Positions 23,688-33,033 of a stretch of 33,969 bases of DNA are shown here, one piece after another. Each line of letters begins with the position of its first letter. The first letter of the stretch is position 1. The notes under the pieces are model-generated. The model did not search any database. It was not told where the DNA came from and was given only the letters and a program-made list of their open reading frames with translations. The position numbers were made by a program, and so were the translations under genes. Where the stretch lies: assembly GCA_039934455.1 (NCBI GenBank), contig JBDTMF010000017.1, positions 1 through 33,969 on the forward strand, in the 5' to 3' direction. The stretch comes from DASQFQ01 sp039934455 (GTDB lineage Bacteria > Actinomycetota > Thermoleophilia > Solirubrobacterales > Solirubrobacteraceae).

Positions 23688-24722
23688 TCAGCCGCCTGCA
23701 GCGCCCGGAGTCGCAACCAGCCGCGTCGAGCCTCGCGGGATCACGAGTGATGGCACGATCCGATGGCGGTCCTCGGGGGCGCCGTGCTCGATCAGCTCGA
23801 TCAGCAGCTCGATCGCCTCGCGCCCCAGCCGCTCCGGATTGAGGCTCAGGGCGGTCAGCGCCGGCCGTGCCGCGCGGCTCGCCTCGCTGTCGGTGCAGCC
23901 CGCGATCCGCAGGTCCTGCGGGACGCGGACGCCCCTGCCCTCGGCGGCGAGCAAGACGCCGAGCGCGAGCCGGTCGAGCGTCGCGTAGATGGCGTCGGGC
24001 GGATCGCCGGACTCGAGCAGCTCGTTCGCGGCGGCGTAGGCCCCGCCCTCGCTCGTCTCGTCGATCGTGGCGACGATCGGCTCCCCGCCGCGTTCGGCGG
24101 ACCAGGCCTGGTAGGCCGAGAGGGCGTCGATCGTGTAGGACGACGTCACCGGCGCGGTCAGGAGCGCGGTTCGCCGCGCGCCCTCGTCCTCGAGGTGGTC
24201 GAGCATGGCGCGGGTGCCGGCGATGTGGTCGTTGTCGACCCAGCACGCCGACTCGGTACCGCCCGGCATGCGCCCGGTCGTGACCACGTGCACGCCGCGG
24301 CCGCTCAGGGGCTCCACGATCGGGTCCGCGCGGACCGGGTCCATCACCACCGCGCCGTCGAGCGGGAGGCGGTCGAGCCGCGTGCTGCGCGCGTCGGTCG
24401 GGAGCAGCGTCAGCGAGTAGCCGAGCTCGAGCGCGGTCGAGGTGGCGGCGTTCATCACCTGCAGGAAGTAGTCGAAGTCGGCGACCGGGAGCGAGAAGTC
24501 GTCCACGAACGACACGGCGAGCGCGAGCATCCCCGTGCGGCCCCCGGCGAGCCCGCGAGCGAGCGCGCTGGGCTGGTAGTCGAGCGCGGTCGCAATGTCG
24601 CGCACCTTCTGGCGCGTCTCGTCGGTGAGCCGGCCCTTGCCGTTGAGCGCGTGCGAGACGGTCGTGATCGACACCCCCGCGGCGGCGGCGACCTCCTTGA
24701 TTCCGACCCTTCGGCTCGTCAT
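23688..24722 (-). CDS. LacI-family transcriptional repressor (cassette C)
   Basis: A 344-residue LacI/GalR regulator: N-terminal helix-turn-helix and hinge (VGIKEVAAAAGVSITTVSHA, then LDYQPSALARGLAGG), followed by a periplasmic-binding-protein-like effector domain. The ATG at 24722 is chosen because it begins the canonical LacI N-terminus (MTSRRVGIKEVA); the longer frame adds 13 atypical residues. It is divergent from the cassette C ureohydrolase, and the 108-base gap holds two copies of an operator-like sequence, so autoregulation and control of cassette C are likely. The effector is unknown; a substrate or product of the cassette would be expected. Confidence 0.92.
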   Translation of the reverse strand: MTSRRVGIKEVAAAAGVSITTVSHALNGKGRLTDETRQKVRDIATALDYQPSALARGLAGGRTGMLALAVSFVDDFSLPVADFDYFLQVMNAATSTALELGYSLTLLPTDARSTRLDRLPLDGAVVMDPVRADPIVEPLSGRGVHVVTTGRMPGGTESACWVDNDHIAGTRAMLDHLEDEGARRTALLTAPVTSSYTIDALSAYQAWSAERGGEPIVATIDETSEGGAYAAANELLESGDPPDAIYATLDRLALGVLLAAEGRGVRVPQDLRIAGCTDSEASRAARPALTALSLNPERLGREAIELLIELIEHGAPEDRHRIVPSLVIPRGSTRLVATPGAAGG

Positions 24723-24755
24723 GGCGGCCACGACTCTACCGCCGGTCCCTTGACC

Positions 24756-24803
24756 TGACAAAACGCTTATGCAAGGGTACGCTCAGTCGATGACAAAACG
24801 CTT
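24756..24803. promoter_or_regulatory. Paired LacI-type operator candidates
   Basis: TGACAAAACGCTT occurs twice in the same orientation, at 24756-24768 and 24791-24803, start to start 35 bases. The second copy continues into TTTT, giving the imperfect palindrome AAAA-CGC-TTTT with a central CG step, as in many LacI-family sites. A TTGACC at 24750-24755 touches the first copy. Both lie between the divergent LacI gene and the ureohydrolase start. Confidence 0.65.
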
Positions 24804-24830
24804 TTTCGCTGACTGGGACGGGAAGGGCTG

Positions 24831-25808
24831 ATGGCGAGCACCGAGGACCATCCGATCGACCGCACGATGTGGACGAGCCTCCTCCACGCCGGGCTTGCCG
24901 GGTCCTTCATGCGCTTCCCCCACGTGAAGGCCGAGACCAGCGCGCTGCGATCCGCCGGGGCCGGCGCCGCCATCTACGGCATCCCCTTCGACGCGACGAA
25001 CATCAGCCGCACCGGGTCGAATTACGGGCCGCGCGGCATCCGCGACGTCTCCGTCCAGTTCCTCACCTACAACGCGCTGCTCGACCTCGACGTCGCCGAC
25101 GCCCTCTCCCCGGTCGACTGCGGCGACTGCGACGTCGTGCCGGGCGACCCGCAGCGCACCTTCGAGCGCGCTCAGGCCGACCTCGAGCAGATCCTGCGCT
25201 CCGGTTCGCTCCCGGTGACGCTCGGCGGCGAGCACTCTGTGACGATCCCGGCGGTCCGCGCCACCAAGGCCGTCGTCGAGAACCCCGCCCTCATCCTCGT
25301 CGACACGCACCTCGACACCGCGCCCGACGTCGGCGGCGAGTTGCTGAGCCACTGCTGTCCGATCACGCGCGCGGTCGACGCCGGCTTCGACCCGGCCAAG
25401 ATCGCGCTGGTCGGGATCTCGGGCTGGATGAATCCGCGCACCGAGCTCGAGTACTGCAGGGAGCACGGCATCACCGTCATCTGGCTCGAGGAGATCTGGG
25501 AGCGCGGGACCGCTTGGGCGGTAGAGCGCGCGCGCGAGGTCACGCGCGTCGACACCGACGGCGTCTATCTCTCCTTCGACATCGACTCGCTCGACGGCTC
25601 CCACGCGCCGGGCACCTGCTGCCCGACTCCCGGTGGGCTGACCAGCCGCGAGGCGATCGAGATCGTGCGCGGCGTCAGCATTGGCGGGCTGCTCGGCGTC
25701 GACGTCGTCGAGGTCGCCCCGAGCCTCGACGCCTCTCCCCTGACGGCGCTGATGGGCGGCCGCATCGCCCTCGAGGCGATGGCCTTCCACGCGGGGGCGG
25801 GCGGCTGA
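24831..25808 (+). CDS. Agmatinase/guanidinobutyrase-type ureohydrolase (cassette C)
   Basis: A 325-residue ureohydrolase with metal motifs GGEHS (132-136, Glu for the usual Asp beside the ligand His), DTHLD (158-162) and SFDIDSLD before HAPGT. Motif positions are identical to those of the cassette A copy, so A and C are close paralogues. It would release urea from a guanidino compound such as agmatine or a guanidino acid. The ATG at 24831 follows a purine-rich GGGAAGGG. It is the first gene of the LacI-controlled run, and the nitrilase starts 5 bases after its stop. Confidence 0.9.
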   Translation: MASTEDHPIDRTMWTSLLHAGLAGSFMRFPHVKAETSALRSAGAGAAIYGIPFDATNISRTGSNYGPRGIRDVSVQFLTYNALLDLDVADALSPVDCGDCDVVPGDPQRTFERAQADLEQILRSGSLPVTLGGEHSVTIPAVRATKAVVENPALILVDTHLDTAPDVGGELLSHCCPITRAVDAGFDPAKIALVGISGWMNPRTELEYCREHGITVIWLEEIWERGTAWAVERAREVTRVDTDGVYLSFDIDSLDGSHAPGTCCPTPGGLTSREAIEIVRGVSIGGLLGVDVVEVAPSLDASPLTALMGGRIALEAMAFHAGAGG

Positions 25809-25813
25809 CGGCG

Positions 25814-26599
25814 ATGCAGGCGCTCCTCGCCCAGATCGCGCCGCCCGCCGAGCCGGCCGCCAACGCGGCCCGCGCGGCGGAGGTCGTTGCGGCGCATCCG
25901 GAGGCGGACCTCATCGTGTCCCCGGAGCTGTTCCTCTCCGGCTATAACCTCGCCCGCGCCCGTGAGACCGCCGTCAACCTCGACGGCCCCGAGCTCGCGC
26001 GCGTGCGGGCCGCCGCGCAGGCGGCGGGCACGTCGGTGATCGTCGGCGAGTGGCGCGGCGCGGCGGTCGCCAACGCGGTCGCCTGCATCGACGAGCGTGG
26101 CGAGCTGGCGGCCGTGTGCCGCAAGCTCTGCCTGTTCGGCAGCGGGGCGAATGTCTTCGAGGCAGGCGTCGAGCTCGTGATTGCGGAGCTCGGCGGCCGA
26201 CGCGTCGGGCCGCTCATCTGCTTTGACATCGAGTTCCCCGAGACGGCCCAGGCGCTCGCCGCGGCCGACGCCGACCTGCTCGTCACCGCCGCCGCGAACA
26301 TGGAGCCGTTCTTCGGCGATCACGTCATCGCGAGCCGGGCGCGCACGCTCGACAACCGCCTCCCCCACCTCTACGTGAACCGCACCGGGAGCGAGCGCGG
26401 CCTCGAGTTCGTGGGCGGGACGTGCGCGCTGGCAGCGGACGGCACGGTCGTGGCCGAGGTGGAGGGGCGCGGGGAGGCGGAGCTGCGCACCGAGGTTGCG
26501 GCGCCCGGCATGGACGACGAGCGAATCGACTACCTCGCGCAGGTCCCGCGCGAGCGGCAGGTGCGGACAAGGACGACAACACGAGGAGCAAGCAGATGA
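25814..26599 (+). CDS. Carbon-nitrogen hydrolase (nitrilase superfamily)
   Basis: A 261-residue nitrilase-fold amidase with the full catalytic triad: Glu38 (SPELFLSGY), Lys104 (VCRKLCLFG) and Cys136 (LICFDIEFPE). It would hydrolyse a carboxamide or N-carbamoyl compound to acid and ammonia. Placed directly after a ureohydrolase, candidate substrates are 4-guanidinobutanamide, giving 4-guanidinobutyrate (known in actinobacterial arginine monooxygenase pathways), or N-carbamoylputrescine; both are inference. The ATG at 25814 matches the family start within a much longer open frame. Its stop overlaps the permease ATG by 4 bp (ATGA). Confidence 0.88.
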   Translation: MQALLAQIAPPAEPAANAARAAEVVAAHPEADLIVSPELFLSGYNLARARETAVNLDGPELARVRAAAQAAGTSVIVGEWRGAAVANAVACIDERGELAAVCRKLCLFGSGANVFEAGVELVIAELGGRRVGPLICFDIEFPETAQALAAADADLLVTAAANMEPFFGDHVIASRARTLDNRLPHLYVNRTGSERGLEFVGGTCALAADGTVVAEVEGRGEAELRTEVAAPGMDDERIDYLAQVPRERQVRTRTTTRGASR

Positions 26600-28215
26600 G
26601 CACGCGCGCGCCGGAGACACCGGCGCTGTTCACCCGCAAGGCCACCGGCCTCGTCCGCGAGGCGCGCGGCACGGACGCGCTGTTCTACAACGTCATGTGG
26701 GCGAGCGTCGCGCTCTCGTTCGCGTTCTTCTGGCTGCTCTACGGCTTCGCCTACCAGGGCTCGAACGCCGCGCTCGCTTTCCTGATCGCCGTCGCGCTCG
26801 GTCTTCCGGGCGCGTTCATGTACGCGATGCTCGCGCAGATCATGCCGCGCACCGGCGGCGACTACGTCTTCAACAGCCGCTCGCTGCACCCCGCGCTCGG
26901 CTTCGCCGCCAACTTCAGCTACTGCTTCTGGCTGGCGATCATCTACGGCGTCTACACGACCTACCTGGCGGCCTACGGCTTCGGCGCCTTCGGGCGCATG
27001 ATGGCCGGCTTCACCGGCTCGTCCGGCTGGCTGGACTTCGGGGACTGGTTCTCGACCGAGCACGGCCTGTTCATCACGGGCACGATCGCCGTGCTGCTGT
27101 CGGCGGTGGTGTTCATCGTCGGCGGGCTGCGGCTCTTCCTGCGCCTGCAGGTGGGCGCCTTCGTCCTCTACATGCTCGGTGCCTTCCTGCTCCCGATCCT
27201 CGCCGGGCTGTTCCAGAGCCGCACCGGCTTCCTCGCGAACTTCAACGACTACGCGGCCAACCTCGGCACGAAGAACGCGTCGGCTGCGCTCGACGCGTCG
27301 GCCAAGAAGGCGGGCTTCGCGCCGGCCGGGTTCAACCTCGAGGCGACCCTCAAGTCCGTCACGGTGTTTTGGTACATCTTCGGCTTCCTGTACTCGAGCA
27401 ACTACTTCGCCGGCGAGATCCGGATGCGCAAGCGCACCCACCTCGTGGCGATCCCGGGCGCCGTGCTCGTGGCGGCGGTCGCGATCGCGCTGATGCTTCC
27501 GGCCTACCTGCACGTGACGGGCTACACGTTCAACGGGATGCTCGGCTTCGCCGACCCGGCCGCCTACGGCTTCGCCGCCGGCGCGCCCGCGTACCCGGAG
27601 ATCATGAGCATCGCTGCGGGCAGCTGGGTGTTCGGCGCCGTGATCATCGTGGGCTTCGGCATCGGGCTGCTGATCTGGCTCCCGCAGACGATGCTGCTGA
27701 TGAGCCGCAGCATGTTCGCTTGGTCGTTCGACCGGATCATGCCCGCGCGCCTGTCCTACGTCGACCCGCGCACGCACTCGCCGGTCGTGGCGATCGCGAT
27801 CGTAACGGTGCTGGCGATCGGCAGCACGGCGATCTACTCGTTCACGACCTGGTTCAGCACGCTGGCGGTGCTGCTCGGCCTCTCGACGACGCTGATCGTC
27901 ACCGCGGTCGGCGCAATCCTGTTGCCCTACCGGCAGCGCGCGATGGTCGAGAACTCGCCCTACGGGCGCAAGGTCGGCGGCATCCCGCTGCTGAGCCTCG
28001 TGTCCGGTCTGGCGCTGCTCGGCTTCGCGCTCGCGATCGGCGTGCTGCTGTGGGACCCGGGGTCGGGCGCGAGCCTGAGCGAGAACCCGGGCAAGGTCGT
28101 CCTCGCCCTCGGCGTCTATGTCCTCGCCTTCGCGATCTACTTCATCTCCCGCGAGGTGCGAAAGCGCCAGGGCATCGACCTCTCGCTCACCTACCGCGAG
28201 CTCCCGCCGGAGTAG
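26596..28215 (+). CDS. APC-superfamily amino acid/amine permease (cassette C)
   Basis: A 539-residue transporter closely related to the cassette A permease: FTRKATGLVREARGTDALFYNVMW at the N-terminus shares ATGLVRE and YNVMW with it. Further shared features are MPRTGGDYVFNSRSLHP, NYFAGEIRMRKR, AYPEIMSI and the C-terminal IDLSLTYRELPPE. About twelve hydrophobic segments are present. The ATG at 26596 overlaps the nitrilase stop. The phosphoesterase starts 4 bases after its stop, as in cassette A. Import of the compound degraded by the neighbouring hydrolases is the expected role. Confidence 0.9.
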   Translation: MSTRAPETPALFTRKATGLVREARGTDALFYNVMWASVALSFAFFWLLYGFAYQGSNAALAFLIAVALGLPGAFMYAMLAQIMPRTGGDYVFNSRSLHPALGFAANFSYCFWLAIIYGVYTTYLAAYGFGAFGRMMAGFTGSSGWLDFGDWFSTEHGLFITGTIAVLLSAVVFIVGGLRLFLRLQVGAFVLYMLGAFLLPILAGLFQSRTGFLANFNDYAANLGTKNASAALDASAKKAGFAPAGFNLEATLKSVTVFWYIFGFLYSSNYFAGEIRMRKRTHLVAIPGAVLVAAVAIALMLPAYLHVTGYTFNGMLGFADPAAYGFAAGAPAYPEIMSIAAGSWVFGAVIIVGFGIGLLIWLPQTMLLMSRSMFAWSFDRIMPARLSYVDPRTHSPVVAIAIVTVLAIGSTAIYSFTTWFSTLAVLLGLSTTLIVTAVGAILLPYRQRAMVENSPYGRKVGGIPLLSLVSGLALLGFALAIGVLLWDPGSGASLSENPGKVVLALGVYVLAFAIYFISREVRKRQGIDLSLTYRELPPE

Positions 28216-28219
28216 GCGC

Positions 28220-29206
28220 GTGGGGCTCTTCAAACGACGCAAGGACAACGGCCCGGGCGGCCGCCTGCGGATCTACTACGCGTCCGACATCCACGGCACG
28301 GAGGTGCTGTGGCGGAAGTTCCTCCAGGCGCCGGCGGTCTACCAGGCGCCCGTGATCGTCATGGGCGGCGACGTGACGGGCAAGGTGGTCGTCCCGATGG
28401 TCGAGGAGGACGGCGAGGTCGTCGCCGAGCTCTACGGGCAGCCGGAGCGGGCGGGCACGCCCGAGGAGGTCGCCGAGCTCGAGAACCGCATTCGCGCCAA
28501 CGGAATGTACCCCCACCTGATGACGCCCGACGAGGTGCAGCGCGTCGCGAGGTTGACGGTGGAGGAGCGCGAGGCGTGGTTCGCCGACGTCATGCTCGTC
28601 ACGTTCGAGCGCTGGATGAGCCTCGCGGGGGAGCGGCTCGCCGACCCCGAGGTGCGCTGCTTCGTCATGCCCGGCAACGACGACCCGCCCGGTGTCGAGG
28701 AGGCGATCGAGTCGGCGCAGCGCGTCGAGGCCTGCGACGGACGAGTCGTGGACCTCGGCGAGGGCTACACGATGATCTCGCTCGGCTACTCGAACGTCAC
28801 GCCGTTCGACTCGCCGCGCGAGCTCGACGAGGACGAGCTGTTCCGGCGCGTCGAGGCGATGGCGGGACAGGTCGAGGATCTCACGCACTGCGTCTTCAAC
28901 CTGCACGTGCCGCCCTACGCCTCGCAGCTCGACACGGCCGCGGAGCTTGACGACGAGCTCAACGTCGTGCTGGCGGCGGGCGAGCCGAAGATGATCCCGG
29001 TCGGCTCGACCGCGGTGCGCGAGGCGATCGAGCGCTTCCAGCCGATCGCGGCGCTGCACGGCCACGTCCACGAGTCCCGCGGGGTGGCGCGGATCGGCCG
29101 CAGCCTGTGCATCAACCCGGGGAGCGACTACCACACGGGTCGCATTTCCGGCGCGCTCGTCCACCTACGGGATGACCAAGCCGACTACCAATTCGTCGTC
29201 GGATGA
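28220..29206 (+). CDS. Calcineurin-like metallophosphoesterase (cassette C)
   Basis: A 328-residue phosphoesterase paralogous to those at 6511 and 19631: YASDIHGTEVLWRKFLQ, GGDVTGKV, PGNDD (Asp for the usual His), NLHVPPYAS, ALHGHVHESRG and NPGSDYHTG. It has a short basic N-terminal extension (LFKRRKDNGPGGR) before the first strand, which the other two lack. The GTG at 28220 follows the permease stop by 4 bases, and the stop overlaps the nucleotidyltransferase ATG (ATGA). In cassette C, phosphoesterase and nucleotidyltransferase are therefore translationally coupled, the strongest positional hint that the two act together. Confidence 0.83.
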   Translation: MGLFKRRKDNGPGGRLRIYYASDIHGTEVLWRKFLQAPAVYQAPVIVMGGDVTGKVVVPMVEEDGEVVAELYGQPERAGTPEEVAELENRIRANGMYPHLMTPDEVQRVARLTVEEREAWFADVMLVTFERWMSLAGERLADPEVRCFVMPGNDDPPGVEEAIESAQRVEACDGRVVDLGEGYTMISLGYSNVTPFDSPRELDEDELFRRVEAMAGQVEDLTHCVFNLHVPPYASQLDTAAELDDELNVVLAAGEPKMIPVGSTAVREAIERFQPIAALHGHVHESRGVARIGRSLCINPGSDYHTGRISGALVHLRDDQADYQFVVG

Positions 29207-30003
29207 ACTTGCATGCACCGATGACCGTGGATCCGAAGTCGATCGAGCCCGACCTCGAGCGTGAGGCCAGGCGCCTGCTCGCGCAGATCGAGCACGAGGG
29301 CCTCGACGCGCGGCTGATCGGCGGGATGGCGATCCTGCTGCTCGCCGGCTCCCGGCTGCACCCGCGCTTCGCGCGCGCGATCCAGGACCTCGACTTCGTG
29401 ATCACCAAGAAGCACCGGCGCGGGACCGAGGAGCTCCTGACCGCGGCGGGCTACGTCCCGGAGGCGCAGTTCAACGCGCTCAACGGCGCGCGCCGCCTGC
29501 TGTTCTTCGACGAGACGCACGGACGCCAGATCGACGTCTTCGTGGATCGCTTCGAGATGTGCCACGTGCTGCCGCTGACCGATCGGCTGACGCGCATGCC
29601 GGACACGCTGCCGGCCGCGGAGGTGCTGATGACGAAGCTCCAGATCGTCCAACTCAACCCCAAGGACAGCAGCGACCTCTACGCGCTCCTGCACACCCAC
29701 GACGTCGCCGACCACGACGACCAGGCGGTCAACGTCAAGCGGATCGTCGAGCTGACGGCGGAAGACTGGGGGCTGCAGCGGACCTTCGAGATCAACCTCG
29801 GCCGCCTGTCCGCGGCGCTGGCGGAGGAGCCGCTCGACGGCGAGAGCCGGGAGGTCATCGCCGCGCGCATCGAGGCGCTCGCGGCCGCGATGGAGGCCGC
29901 GCCCAAGAGCCGCCGCTGGAAGCTGCGGGCGCGGGTCGGCGAGCGCAAGCGCTGGTACGAGGAACCCGAAGAGGTCGACCGGACCGAGACGACTGAACCG
30001 TGA
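29203..30003 (+). CDS. Nucleotidyltransferase-fold protein, cassette core family (copy C)
   Basis: A 266-residue paralogue of the proteins at 2641 and 13926: IGG (39-41), Asp62-x-Asp64 (QDLDF), Asp111 (QIDVFVD), FNALNG, FEMCHVLP, LMTKLQIVQLN, AEDWGL and the tail PKSRRWKLRARVGERKRWYEE. The first-to-third Asp spacing is again 49. The ATG at 29203 overlaps the phosphoesterase stop by 4 bp; a second ATG at 29221 is possible. The catalytic carboxylates are intact. The ligand and target are unknown. The conserved Cys-His after the third Asp and the C-terminal Trp-Tyr motif are not part of the generic fold and may define the family. Confidence 0.76.
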   Translation: MNLHAPMTVDPKSIEPDLEREARRLLAQIEHEGLDARLIGGMAILLLAGSRLHPRFARAIQDLDFVITKKHRRGTEELLTAAGYVPEAQFNALNGARRLLFFDETHGRQIDVFVDRFEMCHVLPLTDRLTRMPDTLPAAEVLMTKLQIVQLNPKDSSDLYALLHTHDVADHDDQAVNVKRIVELTAEDWGLQRTFEINLGRLSAALAEEPLDGESREVIAARIEALAAAMEAAPKSRRWKLRARVGERKRWYEEPEEVDRTETTEP

Positions 30004-30028
30004 ACCCGCCGCCCTTCGGGTGACGGGG
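30004..30028 (+). other. GC-rich hairpin between the nucleotidyltransferase and M24 genes
   Basis: CCCGCCGCCC-TTC-GGGTGACGGG can form a stem of about ten pairs with one mismatch and a TTC loop. It has no T-run. It lies just after the nucleotidyltransferase stop and just before the AGAGGAGGA ribosome-binding site of the next gene. It may be a message-processing or attenuation element, or a weak terminator. Confidence 0.4.
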
Positions 30029-30046
30029 CGAAGAGGAGGAAACGAA

Positions 30047-31282
30047 GTGAATGAATCGAGCACCCCGGCCACGGGGCGGATCCCCGCGGCCGAATACGGC
30101 GAGCGCCGCGAGCGGCTGCGCCAGAAGGCCGCCGAGCGTGGGCTCGACGGCGTGATCGTCGTCAGCCGCGGCGCCGCCGGCGCCGACTGGGGCGGCGACG
30201 TCCTCTACCTCACCAACCACTACTCGGCCTTCCCCCAGATCCCGGACCGCCCCGGCAAGTGGTCGGGGCGCGGCCACGCGGGCGTGGTCATGCCAGTGGG
30301 CGAGGACGGCACGCTCGTCGTCGAGATCCCAGACTGGCGCGAGGACCTCGTGGCGATCGACGACGTGCGCGTGTCGCTCGACCTGTGGGCCGGGCTGGCC
30401 GAGGCGCTGCGCTCACGCGGGCTGGCCGACGCGCACATCGGCCTGATCGGCCGCGAGAGCCTGCTGCACGTCGCGGTGGACCGGATCCGCGACGAGCTTC
30501 CCAGGCTGCGGCTGAGCTGGGCGGACGACCTGATCGAGGACCTCCGGCGCTACAAGTCCGACAGCGAGATCGCGCTCGTGCGCGAGTCCACGCGCGTCGG
30601 CAGCGAGATGGTCGAGGCGTTCATGGAGGCCGCCGTACCCGGCGCCACCGAGGCCGACTGCGTCGTGGCCGCGCTCGCCCGGGGCATCCCCCAGGGCGCC
30701 TTCCCGCTCGACATCCCCGTCGTGTCCGGGCCGACCGTCGACCACTTCCAGTGGGAGCGGATGCCCTCGTGGGACGCGCGCCGGCCGCTCGCGCCCGGGG
30801 ACATGATCCACCCCGACATGTACGGCACCGTCAACGGCTACTTCTACGACATGGTCCGCACGACCGTGGCCGGCCGGACCGTGACGGACGCGCAGCGCGA
30901 GGTGCTCGAGGCGGCCGTCGCGGTGGTCGAGCACATCATCGACGCCATGCGCCCGGGCGTCGCCTGCGGCGACCTCTTCGACCGCGGCGCGGCGTGGCTG
31001 ACCGAACACGGCTTCGAGGCCCCGGGCGCCGACGTCAGTGACGGCGTGGCGATGCTCGGGCAGAGCTACCCGTCGTTCGGCCACAGCCTCGGGCTGGCGT
31101 GGGAGAACCCCTCGATCGTCCCGGACGAGGCCGCCGTGCTCGAGCCGCGGATGGTCATGGCCGTCGAGGCGCAGGTCGGCCGGCCCGGCGCGGGCACCGG
31201 TGCGTTCGAGCACAACGTGCTGGTCACGGACGACGGGGTCGAGATCCTCACCACGCACGTCAAGAACGTCTGGTGGGAGTGA
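30047..31282 (+). CDS. M24-family metallohydrolase (Xaa-Pro peptidase/creatinase fold)
   Basis: A 411-residue pita-bread-fold protein with an N-terminal creatinase-like domain (about 1-155) and a C-terminal catalytic domain. The five metal ligands of M24 peptidases are present: the Asp pair in GDMIHPDMYG and YFYDMVRT, His in SFGHSLGL, Glu in MAVEAQVG and Glu in GAFEHNVLV. This favours a peptidase or amide hydrolase over metal-free creatinase. The GTG at 30047 has a strong AGAGGAGGA upstream. The larger gap and strong ribosome-binding site separate it from the four-gene core, so it belongs to the accessory part of cassette C. A dipeptide or N-acyl substrate related to the imported compound is possible. 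Confidence 0.85.
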   Translation: MNESSTPATGRIPAAEYGERRERLRQKAAERGLDGVIVVSRGAAGADWGGDVLYLTNHYSAFPQIPDRPGKWSGRGHAGVVMPVGEDGTLVVEIPDWREDLVAIDDVRVSLDLWAGLAEALRSRGLADAHIGLIGRESLLHVAVDRIRDELPRLRLSWADDLIEDLRRYKSDSEIALVRESTRVGSEMVEAFMEAAVPGATEADCVVAALARGIPQGAFPLDIPVVSGPTVDHFQWERMPSWDARRPLAPGDMIHPDMYGTVNGYFYDMVRTTVAGRTVTDAQREVLEAAVAVVEHIIDAMRPGVACGDLFDRGAAWLTEHGFEAPGADVSDGVAMLGQSYPSFGHSLGLAWENPSIVPDEAAVLEPRMVMAVEAQVGRPGAGTGAFEHNVLVTDDGVEILTTHVKNVWWE

Positions 31283-31288
31283 GCGCGG

Positions 31289-31929
31289 GTGCGGGTCGCC
31301 CTGCTCTCGGCACCGGACTGGCGGGAGGCCGTCCCCGCGGCGCGCGAGCGCGGCGCGGAGCTGATCTGCCTCCCGCACCTGAGCTTCTCGCCGTACGTGG
31401 CGGCGACGCGCGACCGCGCCGGGCTCGAGCACGCGGAACGGCCGCTCTCGCGTTCGTTCCGCGACGCGGTGGAGCTGGCCGGTGACGCGTGGCTGGCCGC
31501 CTCGGCATACGAGTCCGAGGGCGAGGGCGTCTTCTACGTTACCGCGCGGCTGGCGCATGGTGGCGTTGTCGCGGCGTGCTCCCGCCAACACCACGTCGAG
31601 GCCGCGCCCGGGCGGTTCGAGCAGATGTTCTGGTCGCCGGGCAACGAGCCGTTCGAGCTGGCGGAGGCGCCGTGGGGGCGCACGGCACTGCTGGTCGGGT
31701 GCGACCTGCGCATGCCGGCCGCGTGGGCCGAGGTCGCGGAGCGCGGCGCGCAGGTGGTGCTGGGCGGGGCGAGCGAGCCGGCCGAGCGGTGGGCGGCGAC
31801 GCGGCGCGTGGCGGCGGGCATGGCCGCGGCCTACGGCATGACGGCGCTGATCGCCAACCGGACCGGGAGCGCCGCCTTCGACCCCGCCGGGGCGGACCTG
31901 GCCCGCGGCGACGACACGCTCTTCGAGCT

Positions 31930-31933
<4 letters not shown>
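31289..31933 (+). CDS. Nitrilase-like protein with a degenerate catalytic triad
   Basis: A 214-residue protein, shorter than working nitrilases, that still shows the N-carbamoylputrescine amidase pattern: SRQHHVEAAPGRFEQMFWSP, then PWGRTALLVGCDLRMPAAW. The nucleophile Cys138 is kept, but the general-base Glu is His30 (CLPHLSFSPY) and the catalytic Lys is Gln100. Amidase activity is therefore unlikely by the usual mechanism. The GTG at 31289 follows the M24 stop by 6 bases, and the stop overlaps the next start (ATGA). The gene is intact and coupled on both sides, so it is probably maintained, perhaps as a binding or regulatory protein. Confidence 0.72.

Positions 31934-33032
<1,099 letters not shown>

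Positions 33033-33033
<1 letters not shown>

Noticed and set aside
24750..24783. A promoter from TTGACC at 24750 to TACGCT at 24778
   Set aside because: The spacer would be 22 bases, too long for a standard promoter; the rightward promoter of cassette C is left unassigned.
30047..31282. Creatinase (creatine amidinohydrolase)
   Set aside because: All five M24 metal ligands are present, whereas creatinase works without metal, so a metallopeptidase-type activity is more likely.
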